A stretch of DNA of 19,402 bases from assembly GCA_044358835.1 (NCBI GenBank), contig JBIKNF010000025.1, forward strand, positions 1-19,402, read 5' to 3'. This DNA is from JAJTHC01 sp044358835 (GTDB lineage: Bacteria > Cyanobacteriota > Vampirovibrionia > Vampirovibrionales > JAJTHC01). The translations under genes were made by a program, and so were the position numbers. Positions 1-8,100 of the stretch are shown here, one piece after another; position 1 is the stretch's first letter; the number at the start of each line of letters is the position of its first letter. Under the pieces are notes generated by a model. It was given only the letters and a program-made list of their open reading frames with translations. It was not told the origin of the DNA and made no database searches.

Positions 1-102
1 GGGACTTACGCATCATACCAAAAACATACCCATTATAAAATAGGCTTTTGTGATTGGCATTCATTTTTTCTGCATTTTTTAAGGGAGCTTCTCAAGAATT
101 AC

Positions 103-130
103 TTGTTTCACGCCAAAGTCGTGCTACACT
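103..130 (+). promoter_or_regulatory. Probable sigma70 promoter of icd
   Basis: A -35 box TTGTTT (103-108) and a -10 box TACACT (125-130) are separated by 16 bp, which predicts a start near 137. The same -10 hexamer is used by the tRNA-Leu promoter in this window. The leader can fold into an interrupted hairpin between 138 and 171 (GAC, ACAA and CCC pairing with GGG, TTGT and GTC). No role for the hairpin is visible. Confidence 0.6.
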
Positions 131-209
131 GGTGTAAGACGCTACAAGCCCTTTTCGGCGGGTGTTGTGTCTTTAAAATAGAGATAGCTAGTTTAGGAGA
201 TTTAGGCAA

Positions 210-1721
210 ATGATGAACGCCACAACGGAAAGTCCTGCTTGCGCCTTGAATGCGGATGGCTCACCACAAGTGAACGTCCCTATTACGGTGGCTCGTGGAG
301 ACGGCATCGGCCCCGAAATTATGGAAGCCACCTTGAAAGTGTTAAAAGCCGCTGGAGCCCGTATCGCCATTGAAGAAATTGAAATCGGCGAAAAAGTTTA
401 CGGCCGTGGGCATATGTCGGGTATTGAAGAATCCTCATGGGAAAGTCTTCGTCGCACGAAAGTCTTTTTAAAAGCCCCTATTACCACGCCTCAAGGCGGT
501 GGAGTCAAAAGCTTGAATGTTACCACGCGTAAAACCTTGGGCTTGTACGCCAACGTGCGTCCGTGTGTGAGTTACTCCCCGTTTGTCGCCACCAAGCACC
601 CCACCATGGATTTGGTCATTATTCGTGAAAACGAAGAAGATTTGTACGCGGGTATTGAACATCGTCAAACGGATGAAGTCTACCAGTGCTTAAAATTGAT
701 TTCTCGCCCTGGGACTGAAAAAATTGTTCGTTATGCCTTTGAATACGCGCGTTTGCACAACCGCAAAAAAGTCACCTGCTTTGCCAAAGACAACATCATG
801 AAGTTGACCGATGGTCTGTTCCACAAAGTCTTCGACGAAGTGGCGAAAGAATACCCTGAACTTGAAAACGAGTTTTGGATTATTGACATTGGTGCCGCCA
901 AAATGGCCGACACCCCCGAAGCCTTCGACGTTATTGTTATGGCTAACTTATACGGCGACATTTTGTCGGATGTAGCGGCTCAAATCGCGGGTTCTGTGGG
1001 CATTGCGGGTTCCGCTAACATTGGTGAGCATTGTGCGATGTTTGAAGCCATCCACGGTTCAGCGCCTCGTCGTGCGGGTCAAAATGTGGCTAACCCTTCG
1101 GGCTTAATGTTGGGTGCGGTGCAAATGCTCGTACACATCAACCAGCCTGATGTCGCCACGTTGTTCCACAACGCTTGGTTGAAAACCATGGAAGACGGTA
1201 TTCACACCTACGATATTTACAAAGAAGGTGTTTCTAAGCAAAAAGTCGGTACGCAAGAGTTCGCTCAAGCCGTCGTCGATCGTATCGGTCAAAAGCCTTC
1301 TACTTTGAAAGCTGTTAGCTATCAAGCCAACGTGGTTGAAGCTGGCGAGCCGAAAAAAACCTATACCCCTACGGTTCCTGCCAACAAGCAAACCGTCGGT
1401 GTGGATGTCTTCCTTCATGTGAAAACCCCTACCGATGTTGAAGCCTTGGCGGTTAAATTGCAAGCCGCTCAATTGCCGAACTTGCCTTTGAAACTCATTT
1501 CAAACCGTGGGCAAAAAGTCTGGCCTCATGGCTTTGCTGAAACCTTCCATACGGATCACTGGCGCTGTCGCTATGAAAACAAGGAAGGTCAGTCGATTTC
1601 TCACAAAGACATCGTCACTTTGCTTGCTAACGTCGATGCTCAAGGTTTGGACTTCATCAAAACTGAAAACCTTTGCACCTTTGACGGTGAAATCGGTTGG
1701 ACGGCGGCTCAAGGCAGCTAA
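210..1721 (+). CDS. icd: NADP-type isocitrate dehydrogenase with C-terminal extension
   Basis: Oxidatively decarboxylates isocitrate to 2-oxoglutarate in the TCA cycle; cytosolic. The dehydrogenase core runs from about residue 22 to 360. It shows the N-terminal GDGIGPE motif (30-36), the substrate-binding SLNVTTRK segment (101-108), ENEEDLYAG (140-148) with the active-site Tyr, the catalytic Lys in KDNIMK (193-198), the family signature NLYGDILSD (246-254) and the nucleotide-binding HGSAPRRAG loop (282-290). Residues from about 388 to 503 form an extra C-terminal domain. That makes the protein 503 aa, much longer than the E. coli-type enzyme (about 416 aa) but like the Thermus/Rickettsia type. 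AGGAGA at 195-200 is 9 nt before the ATG at 210; an in-frame ATG at 213 is an alternative. It stands alone between its own promoter and terminator. Family assignment is firm; NADP rather than NAD use is inferred from the family. Confidence 0.95.
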   Translation: MMNATTESPACALNADGSPQVNVPITVARGDGIGPEIMEATLKVLKAAGARIAIEEIEIGEKVYGRGHMSGIEESSWESLRRTKVFLKAPITTPQGGGVKSLNVTTRKTLGLYANVRPCVSYSPFVATKHPTMDLVIIRENEEDLYAGIEHRQTDEVYQCLKLISRPGTEKIVRYAFEYARLHNRKKVTCFAKDNIMKLTDGLFHKVFDEVAKEYPELENEFWIIDIGAAKMADTPEAFDVIVMANLYGDILSDVAAQIAGSVGIAGSANIGEHCAMFEAIHGSAPRRAGQNVANPSGLMLGAVQMLVHINQPDVATLFHNAWLKTMEDGIHTYDIYKEGVSKQKVGTQEFAQAVVDRIGQKPSTLKAVSYQANVVEAGEPKKTYTPTVPANKQTVGVDVFLHVKTPTDVEALAVKLQAAQLPNLPLKLISNRGQKVWPHGFAETFHTDHWRCRYENKEGQSISHKDIVTLLANVDAQGLDFIKTENLCTFDGEIGWTAAQGS

Positions 1722-1745
1722 GCCTTAGACGTTGAATAGTCTTAA

Positions 1746-1776
1746 AAAGGGATGCTTTTACGAGCATCCCTTTTTT
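1746..1776 (+). terminator. Intrinsic terminator of icd
   Basis: A perfect 10-bp stem (AAAGGGATGC at 1746-1755, GCATCCCTTT at 1764-1773) with an 8-nt loop runs into a T-rich tract (1771-1776, then GTTTTT). It lies 25 nt after the icd stop codon. Confidence 0.9.
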
Positions 1777-1785
1777 GTTTTTACT

Positions 1786-1904
1786 CCCTCTCCCTTTGGG
1801 AGAGGGCTGGGGTGAGGGATTTGTAGATGCCCACTCAGAGCTGGTGTCCCTCCTCCTAGCGTAGCCCGCCATAGGCGAGGCGTGCGACCTAAGGGAGGAG
1901 GAAC
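1786..1904. repeat. REP-like element made of two palindromes
   Basis: The first hairpin has perfect 9-bp arms, CCCTCTCCC (1786-1794) and GGGAGAGGG (1798-1806), with a TTT loop, followed by CTGGGGTGAGGG. From memory, very similar sequence is dispersed in many bacterial genomes as REP-like elements. The second hairpin (1846-1904) is an imperfect inverted repeat of about 28 bp per arm, with outer arms CCCTCCTCC and GGAGGAGG and a central ATA loop flanked by CGCC/GGCG. No other copy lies in this window. The element starts 10 bp after the icd terminator. Confidence 0.7.
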
Positions 1905-1999
1905 AAAACAAAAGGCAATTCACAGAACTTTCTTAGCACAAAAAAAACTGGAGCCGTCTTTAAGCCTTTGTTACCTTCGATCTGGATAGGATTTCTTCG

Positions 2000-2254
2000 A
2001 TGAATACGTGTGTTCCTAATGAACTTGATCTATTTTCCATTCGGCGTCGTTTGATTGAAGCCGATATTTTCAAACAACTGCAAGGCCGTTCTGAACAAGA
2101 CGCCAAAGAAGCCTGGGTAGAAGAATTTGGCGCGGAGATGGCGGCTTACATTGAAGCGGAATATCCGCAGTTGTATCAGGCGTATGTAGAGATGGTTTTA
2201 CATCAAGTCCCTTGGACGACGGGCGTTGTGAGTTCCCCCCACTTTTTTTCGTAA
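2000..2254 (+). CDS. Small protein of unknown function (84 aa)
   Basis: I do not recognise this protein. It is acidic and probably mostly helical through residue 70 (an ELDLFSIRRRLIEADIFKQL start, then Ala/Glu-rich stretches and a Tyr-rich EAEYPQLYQAYVEMV segment). There is no signal peptide or membrane segment. It may be a real gene because GGATAGGAT (1984-1991) ends 8 nt before the ATG and because the composition resembles neighbouring genes. It lies between the REP-like element and the repeat-protein gene, with no clear promoter or terminator. A chance open frame cannot be excluded at this length. Confidence 0.55.
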   Translation: MNTCVPNELDLFSIRRRLIEADIFKQLQGRSEQDAKEAWVEEFGAEMAAYIEAEYPQLYQAYVEMVLHQVPWTTGVVSSPHFFS

Positions 2255-2313
2255 ACAAAGTGAAGAAGGGGATTATTCATCATTTTAGGTGGGTGAAGGA
2301 GTCGTTTATATAG

Positions 2314-2330
2314 CGTTTTGTAACAAAACG
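2314..2330. promoter_or_regulatory. 17-bp perfect palindrome, possible operator
   Basis: CGTTTTG (2314-2320) and CAAAACG (2324-2330) are perfect inverted arms around TAA. The site sits about 90 bp upstream of the repeat-protein start codon in an AT-rich stretch (2281-2420) and is preceded by TATATAG. It has no T-run, so it is not an intrinsic terminator. Binding by a dimeric regulator is a guess from the symmetry. Confidence 0.35.
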
Positions 2331-2420
2331 TGAAAAGACGTCAATTTTGAGTGGGTATTTTCTTTTATTAGATTGAAGTCTTTTCCTATATAAATAGGAT
2401 GAATAGAGAGGTTTATTAAG

Positions 2421-3011
2421 ATGATGAGTATTAGTTCTTACAACCCCGAATACAACGCCAAACCTTGGTTGAATACTATGTCTAATCCACCTTTACCCAC
2501 TGCAGGTGGGCAGGGTGTTCCTATTACCACGCTTGCCATTCCTGAAAACGGTGGTGGAACGGTAACCACGCCTGCCTTAGGCGAAAATGGCTCAGGACTT
2601 CCACCTATCGACTACAGCCTTCCCAAAGACTTTACAGGTTTTGGCGAAAATGGCAACAGTTTGCCTCCAGTTACCACCCTCGCCTTCCCTGCAAATGGAG
2701 ATGTAGGCTTGCCTATTATCTCTGCTCCAGGTGAAAATGGATCAGGAACTCCTCCACGTTATCATAAAATAGGCAAACGATTCGTGATAGATCAATATGG
2801 ATGCCAACAAAAATCATTGCCCAATGAACGACTAGTAGGAAACGAATTTGTAGAAACTAAAGGCCTTAAATGGTGGATGTTTAAGTCTCTGTTCGCAACT
2901 AACCCTGCTTCAAGGGCTTCAGCGGTAAACCCTTACCCCATGGTACAAAACCCATGGATGCGATCATCTTCTTCGTCAACAACTAACACTAACTTCTTCT
3001 GGTCAGTTTAG
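2421..3011 (+). CDS. Repeat protein with Thr/Ser...ENG(x)GxPP units, unknown function
   Basis: A 196-aa protein of no family I recognise. Residues 35-113 hold about five degenerate units of 14-15 residues, centred on GENGSGLPP, GENGNSLPP, PANGDVGLP and GENGSGTPP. Most carry a Thr or Ser 4-5 residues before the Glu (T37/E42, T50/E55, T72/E76, S101/E105); the unit at 85-99 has Ala instead of Glu. The rest is a short N-terminal segment and a C-terminal part rich in aromatic residues and Ser/Thr. No signal peptide or membrane helix is seen. AGAGAGG (2405-2411) lies 9 nt before the ATG. The stop codon overlaps that of the convergent ATP-grasp gene by 4 nt. Adjacency to a peptide-ligase-type ATP-grasp enzyme makes a modified-peptide precursor possible, but no typical graspetide leader motif is visible; a structural repeat protein is the alternative. 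Confidence 0.7.
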   Translation: MMSISSYNPEYNAKPWLNTMSNPPLPTAGGQGVPITTLAIPENGGGTVTTPALGENGSGLPPIDYSLPKDFTGFGENGNSLPPVTTLAFPANGDVGLPIISAPGENGSGTPPRYHKIGKRFVIDQYGCQQKSLPNERLVGNEFVETKGLKWWMFKSLFATNPASRASAVNPYPMVQNPWMRSSSSSTTNTNFFWSV

Positions 3012-3922
3012 CCCACGAGGTAGTTTGCAATACTTTGACTAATGGGGTAGCCAGTGGCTACCTCATCGTATAAGAACACAGGCGACGGATTGGCTTCAAA
3101 AAACACATGCTCGCTGTCGTCTTTACGCTTCAGGTCAATGCCTGCCATCACTAAACCTAGTGTTTTTGTCATCATTAAACAATTCTTTTTGATCTCTTCA
3201 GGCAATTCAATCGCCTTACGAAAAGTATTGGGGGTTTCGCGAAAATCCAGCTTGTCTGAATGAATTTCAAGGGCAAAAACGTCATCGCCAATCACATAGG
3301 CACGGATATCCATACCTTCAATACATTCTTGAATTTTAAGAGGGACTTTCGTTAAATGTTCAGCAAAGCCCGCGTGACTAATATCTTCTTGGGTGAGTTT
3401 AACGGTGTGTTCTCCCCCATTCGGGTACTTCATAATAATGGAACCGTCTAATTGATGATAAAAGTCCTGAATATCTTCCAGCGAATTGCTCACAATTGTT
3501 TTAGGAATACGAATACCTAATTCTGAAAATTGATTGAGTTGAAACGCTTTATGACGATGGTGATTAAACTCTTCTAGCGGATTCACCCACTTAATATGCG
3601 TTAATAAACGGTAGATGCTACCCAAAGCACATTCAATGTTCCAATACACCAAGTCCGCTTTCATAAAATCATAGTTTTCATTAGCACGAATCCAGTCAGG
3701 ACCTCGACGAAAAACACCTTGAATATCGGCAAGCAAAATCCAGCCGTTGCCGTCATTTAAGTTAATGCGTCCTTGTTCAGGGGCTTGAGGATCATAATTT
3801 AGTTGGATTTTTTTAGGGTATAAAGTGGTGTCTAAATGAGCAGTGCGAACGCCCATGGCATCGAGACGTTGCTTAACAAGCATACCAGAAGGGTCATTGG
3901 GGGGCGAATCAATTAAAAACAT
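3008..3922 (-). CDS. ATP-grasp ligase, MvdC/MvdD-RimK type
   Basis: An ATP-dependent carboxylate-amine/alcohol ligase. Counting from the Met at 3922 (304 aa), an N-terminal pre-ATP-grasp domain with a DIQGVFRRGPDW segment is followed by WVNP (112-115), a likely ATP-binding Lys at 125, IPKTIVSN (139-146), Lys165 in IIMKYPNGG, the ECIEG hinge (199-203), DIRAYV (205-210), Asp263 and the metal-binding E276 and N278 in FFEANPSP. This pattern matches the graspetide (microviridin) ligases MvdC/MvdD and related RimK-like enzymes. The frame extends to an ATG at 3937 that lacks a Shine-Dalgarno; GGAAG lies 8 nt before the ATG at 3922, and the first beta strand (MFLIDSP) fits a domain start, so 3922 is preferred. 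Its 3' end overlaps the convergent repeat-protein gene. The fold is firm; the substrate is unknown. Confidence 0.85.
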   Translation of the reverse strand: MFLIDSPPNDPSGMLVKQRLDAMGVRTAHLDTTLYPKKIQLNYDPQAPEQGRINLNDGNGWILLADIQGVFRRGPDWIRANENYDFMKADLVYWNIECALGSIYRLLTHIKWVNPLEEFNHHRHKAFQLNQFSELGIRIPKTIVSNSLEDIQDFYHQLDGSIIMKYPNGGEHTVKLTQEDISHAGFAEHLTKVPLKIQECIEGMDIRAYVIGDDVFALEIHSDKLDFRETPNTFRKAIELPEEIKKNCLMMTKTLGLVMAGIDLKRKDDSEHVFFEANPSPVFLYDEVATGYPISQSIANYLVG

Positions 3923-4074
3923 CGAAAAATCTTCCATTTGTTTTGGTACTGTTGCTTCGGTGATTTAAAAAGCCTAATAAAATGTCTTAGGTTGTTTGAT
4001 TGAGCCACTGCATAATGTCATTAAAGACTGAACTATGTGCGAAGCTAAAAAACGATGCAAAAACCTTTAAGAGG

Positions 4075-4809
4075 TTAGAGCTTCCCCCCCGAGCGCTTCA
4101 ATAGTTTGACCACCGCAGTCTGTTGACGTTCCATGGCCCAGGCCAAAGGGGTTTTGCCGTCTTTGTCTCGGGCGTTAATGTTCGCCCCGTTCAACAGCAA
4201 TACATACACAATGTCGATATATCCAAAAGCACTGGCCAAATGCAAAGGCGTCAAGCGTCGTTCACGCTCAACAACATTCAGCTTCGCCCCGTGTTGTAAT
4301 AAATCCTTGGCAATTTCAAAATGGCCGTTCTTGCAGGCATATAATAAGGGGGTGTCATCAAGCAAGTAAGCATCCACAGCATTGACGTTTGCCCCATGCG
4401 CAATCAGTGTTTTTACGACGTCTACATGCCCGTTTTGGCTCGCGTTTATGAGGGGGGTACGCCCATAAGGGTTGCTCGCATCCACCGCAACGCCGTTTTC
4501 AAGCAGGGCTTTAACGATGTCGTTATTTCCCAACAAACTCGCCGTGTGCAACGGGGTGGCTCCGTCCGCATCAGCGACGTTTAGTTCACGCTTTTTGGAC
4601 AGCAGACGTTTGACTTGTTTGAGATCCCCCGCTTGAATGGCTTGATTCAACGGATTTTGCGGCAGAGAGGGCTTTGCGGGTTTAAGCTTTAAAGGCCTTG
4701 CTAACCAAGCGGGTTTTTCAAAGGCTTGTGCCATACCCGCACTGTGAAGGATCAAGCCACACAAGGCAAGGGTAAAAAATTGTTTAAATGAAGGGGGACG
4801 TAGTTTCAT
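4075..4809 (-). CDS. Exported ankyrin-repeat protein
   Basis: A 244-aa protein with a signal peptide (basic start, hydrophobic FFTLALCGLILHSAG, likely cleavage after A-Q-A at residue 29). A Pro/Lys-rich linker (30-50) is followed by six ankyrin repeats at about 51-80, 82-112, 115-146, 151-180, 185-214 and 218-244. Several show the canonical TPLHxA and VxxLLxxGAxxN signatures. Ankyrin repeats bind proteins; the export signal points to an envelope or secreted role, but the partner is unknown. No clear Shine-Dalgarno precedes the ATG at 4809. A 5-bp hairpin (4062-4076) overlapping the stop codon and followed by T residues on the minus strand may be a weak terminator. The gene is monocistronic and divergent from dnaE. 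Confidence 0.85.
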   Translation of the reverse strand: MKLRPPSFKQFFTLALCGLILHSAGMAQAFEKPAWLARPLKLKPAKPSLPQNPLNQAIQAGDLKQVKRLLSKKRELNVADADGATPLHTASLLGNNDIVKALLENGVAVDASNPYGRTPLINASQNGHVDVVKTLIAHGANVNAVDAYLLDDTPLLYACKNGHFEIAKDLLQHGAKLNVVERERRLTPLHLASAFGYIDIVYVLLLNGANINARDKDGKTPLAWAMERQQTAVVKLLKRSGGKL

Positions 4810-4916
4810 GGGCGCTGTTTTTCGAGTCGTGTAAGCTTAAAGCCTACTGTTTAAAGTAATGAATGGTTCTATTATAACGGTTTTTTGGGTTTTGGTGTGT
4901 GGGCTTCTGTTTGCGA

Positions 4917-4922
4917 TATAAT
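4917..4922 (+). promoter_or_regulatory. Consensus -10 box at the start of structured repeat copy 1
   Basis: A perfect TATAAT overlaps the left end of the repeat. A poor -35 candidate TTGGTG (4892-4897) is 19 bp upstream. A start near 4929 would place most of the repeat in the dnaE leader or make it a separate RNA. No other promoter is evident between here and dnaE. Confidence 0.4.
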
Positions 4923-5070
4923 AGTATCCGAAAGATAAAACGGTCTATGGTCTCTTCGTTGTCGCTACGATTTTTTTGTTTGGTTATGTAGTTCTGCCTA
5001 CACGCCCGCACAAAAAAACCGAGGCTCCTAGAATAGCCTCATCGCCTGTTTCATCTAGCGAACACTATAA
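4919..5070 (+). repeat. Structured dispersed repeat, copy 1 (possible ncRNA or MITE)
   Basis: A 152-bp element repeated at 9536-9687 with no length change and about 94% identity over the inner 126 bp. It has imperfect terminal inverted repeats (4919-4943 with 5045-5070). A long central hairpin at 4968-5021 includes a 9-bp stem TTTTTTTGT (4971-4979) with ACAAAAAAA (5010-5018), and TGTAG (4987-4991) with CTACA (4998-5002) around TTCTGC. A third hairpin at 5021-5040 has arms GAGGCT and AGCCTC. The element ends 39 bp before the dnaE start codon. Together with its flanks it fills the 300-bp gap between the ankyrin gene and dnaE. The strand is assigned only by convention. Confidence 0.85.
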
Positions 5071-5109
5071 CAGCACTGTGTTTCTAACCCGTTGTAAAAG
5101 GGGCCTGCC

Positions 5110-8100
5110 TTGACTAAATCTATACAAGCCAAACCCTTTGTACACCTGCATGTGCATAGCCAATACAGTCTTTTAGAAGCATCTAGTCGCATTAAAGATC
5201 TGGTTAAAGTGGCGACTTCTTTCGCGATGCCCGCCCTTGCTCTGACCGACAGTGGCAATCTTTATGGTGCCGTGGACTTCTACAAAAGCTGTAAAGCCAG
5301 TGGGATTAAACCGATCATCGGCGCTGAAATTGCCGTCATTGACGGCAACATTAGCGACAAATCCACGCGTAAAGCCACGGTGCAAGTCGTGTTGTTGTGC
5401 AAAAACTATAAGGGCTATCAGAATCTTGCCAAACTCCTTTCGATTGCCCACCTTGAAGGCTTTTACTACCGCCCCCGCATTAATTGGGACATGCTTGAAA
5501 CTCATGCCGAAGGCTTGATTTTGTTGACCGATTGCACCCATGGCCCCATTGGCTACCATGTGCTACGTGGGCATCGAGATGAAGCCAAGGCGCACTTGGC
5601 TTGGTTGAAACGCGTGTTTAAAGATGATGTATATGTGGAATTGCAAGATCACCACATCGGCACTGAAATGCAAATCACGCAAGAAGCTGTGGCACTTGCA
5701 GACGCCTTTGAAATGGAAGTGGTGCTCACCAACGACAGTCGATTCACCGCCAAAGGCCAAGGCGAAACCGTGGACATTTTGCTCTGTATGCAAGTGGGCA
5801 CCACGCTGTCTGATGAAAACCGTCGTAAAAAGTTTAATGAACAGTACTACCTTAAAAGCCCTGAAGAAATGAGCGAACTGCTTCAACATTTGCCCAAAGG
5901 CGTTATTGAAAAAGCCATGGCAAACACGCTCAAAGTGGCTGAAAAAATTGAACTCGACTGGCCCATGGGTGAATCGCTATTGCCTGCCTACCCCTTGCCT
6001 GATGGCGAAAATGAAGCCAGCTATTTGGAAAAGCTGGTCATCGACTATTCCAAAAAGAAGTACGGTGATCCCTTGCCTGAAGAGATTCAAGCTCGTGCGG
6101 ATTATGAGCTAGGCATCATCAACGCCATGGGCTTTCCGGCTTATTTCTTGATTGTGTGGGATTTTATGAACTGGTCTCGCGAACAAGGCATTCCCGTAGG
6201 ACCAGGTCGGGGCTCGGCTGCTGGGAGCTTGGTTGCTTATGTCTTGGGCATTACGAATATCGACCCGATCGAGCATAGCTTGTTATTTGAGCGATTTTTG
6301 AATCCTGAACGAGTCAGCATGCCCGATATTGATATTGACTTTTGCATCGAACGGCGTGGGGAAGTCATCGAATACGTGGGTAAACGCTACGGAGCAGAGC
6401 GTGTTTGCCAAATCGCCACGTTTGGCACGTTGGCCGCAAAAGCAGCCGTAAAGGCTGTCGCTCGCGTCCTTGAAATCCCCTTTGAAGAAAGTAATCGCAT
6501 TTCTAAAATGATTCCTTCAACGCCTGGAACTAAACTGGCCGATGCCTTGGCGGAAGGCATGGAACTTCAAAAAGAACTCGACGCTCAGCCTCATCTCAAA
6601 CGCTGGATTGATCTGGCGGTGGATTTAGAAGGGACGGCCTGTAATGTGGGGACTCACGCGGCGGGGGTTGTGATTTCAAAAGATCCGTTGCACGAAGTCA
6701 TTGCCTTACAAGCATCTAAAGACGGCATGATGATTTCTCAATGCACCATGGGTGATTTGGAAAAGTTGGGCTTGCTTAAAATGGACTTTTTGGGTTTACG
6801 GAACTTGACGATTATTCGAAATACCCTAAAGCTCATTGAAAAAGCAGGAAAACCCTTGCCTGACATTGAAGAAATTCATTTGGACGATGCAGACACCTAT
6901 AAGCTCCTAACGGCAGGGGATACTGATGGTGTGTTTCAGCTTGAAAGTAGCGGGATGAAAACGCTAGTGCGAGACCTCAAGCCTTCGGTCTTTGAAGATA
7001 TTAACGCCTTAGTGGCCTTGTATCGTCCTGGTCCTTTGAATTCGGGCATGGCGAAAAACTTTGTGGATCGTAAGCACGGCCGTGAAGCGATTAGTTACCC
7101 TCACCCTAGCTTGCAAGAGATTTTAGAACCCACCTACGGCACCATTGTTTACCAAGAACAGATTATGCAAATCGCCCAAGTTTTGGCGGGCTACTCACTC
7201 GGACGAGCCGATTTACTTCGTCGTGCCATGGGTAAAAAAAATGCCGAAGTCATGGAAAAGGAACGAGACGGTTTTGTGCAAGGATGTGTGGCCAATACTG
7301 TAGATGCAACACTTGCCAACGATCTTTTTAACGTCATGAGCGAGTTTGCCGCGTATTGCTTTAACCGTTCACATTCAGCGGCGTATGCCTTTATTGCTTA
7401 CCAAACCGCATATTTGAAGTGTCACTACCCAGTGGAATACTTGTCGGCCTTGTTGTCTTCGGTGCGAGATAGTTTGGATAAAATCCAGCATTATATCTTA
7501 ACGGGGCGAAAAATGGGCATCGCTGTGTTGGCCCCTTCTGTGGAATCGAGTGATGTGGACTTTACCCCTTCCTTAGACGCACAAGCCATTCGCTTTGGTT
7601 TGGCTTCTGTTAAAGGCGTAGGCGTGGGCGTGGTGGAAGCCATCGTTAAAACCCGTGAAGAAGCCCCTTTTTCGAGTTTAGAAGACTTTTTAAAACGATC
7701 GAATACGAAGATTTTGAATCGAAAAACCATGGAAGCCCTTATTTTGGCAGGCGCCTTAGAAAGCTTTGGTTACACGCGTAAGCACTTAATGAACAACCTT
7801 GAAACAATTTTTAATTACGCAGAACAGTGCCATAAGCAAGCGGAAACAGGGCAAGCGAGCCTCTTTGATTTATTGGCCGAAACAGATGACGGCAACGCCA
7901 TGAGCGGGTTACTTCTGCAAGGGGATGCGTCTGATGAGTTTAGTGACGATGAAATCCAGCGGTATGAAAAGGACTTGCTCGGCTTTTATGTAACCAGTCA
8001 CCCCCTAGACAACATTAAAGAAACCCTGCCTTTGATGACGACCCATCGACTTTCTGAACTCCCCAAACTCAACGACGGCGACATCGTGCGGGTGGGAGGT

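Noticed and set aside
1500..1712. Minus-strand open frame inside icd
   Set aside because: A shadow of a well-supported gene; no ribosome-binding site or family resemblance.
3923..3937. Longer ATP-grasp start at the ATG at 3937
   Set aside because: No Shine-Dalgarno upstream, whereas GGAAG precedes the ATG at 3922 at proper spacing and the protein fold begins there.
4919..5070. Structured repeat as a CRISPR array or insertion sequence
   Set aside because: No spacer-repeat periodicity and no open reading frame for a transposase in either copy.
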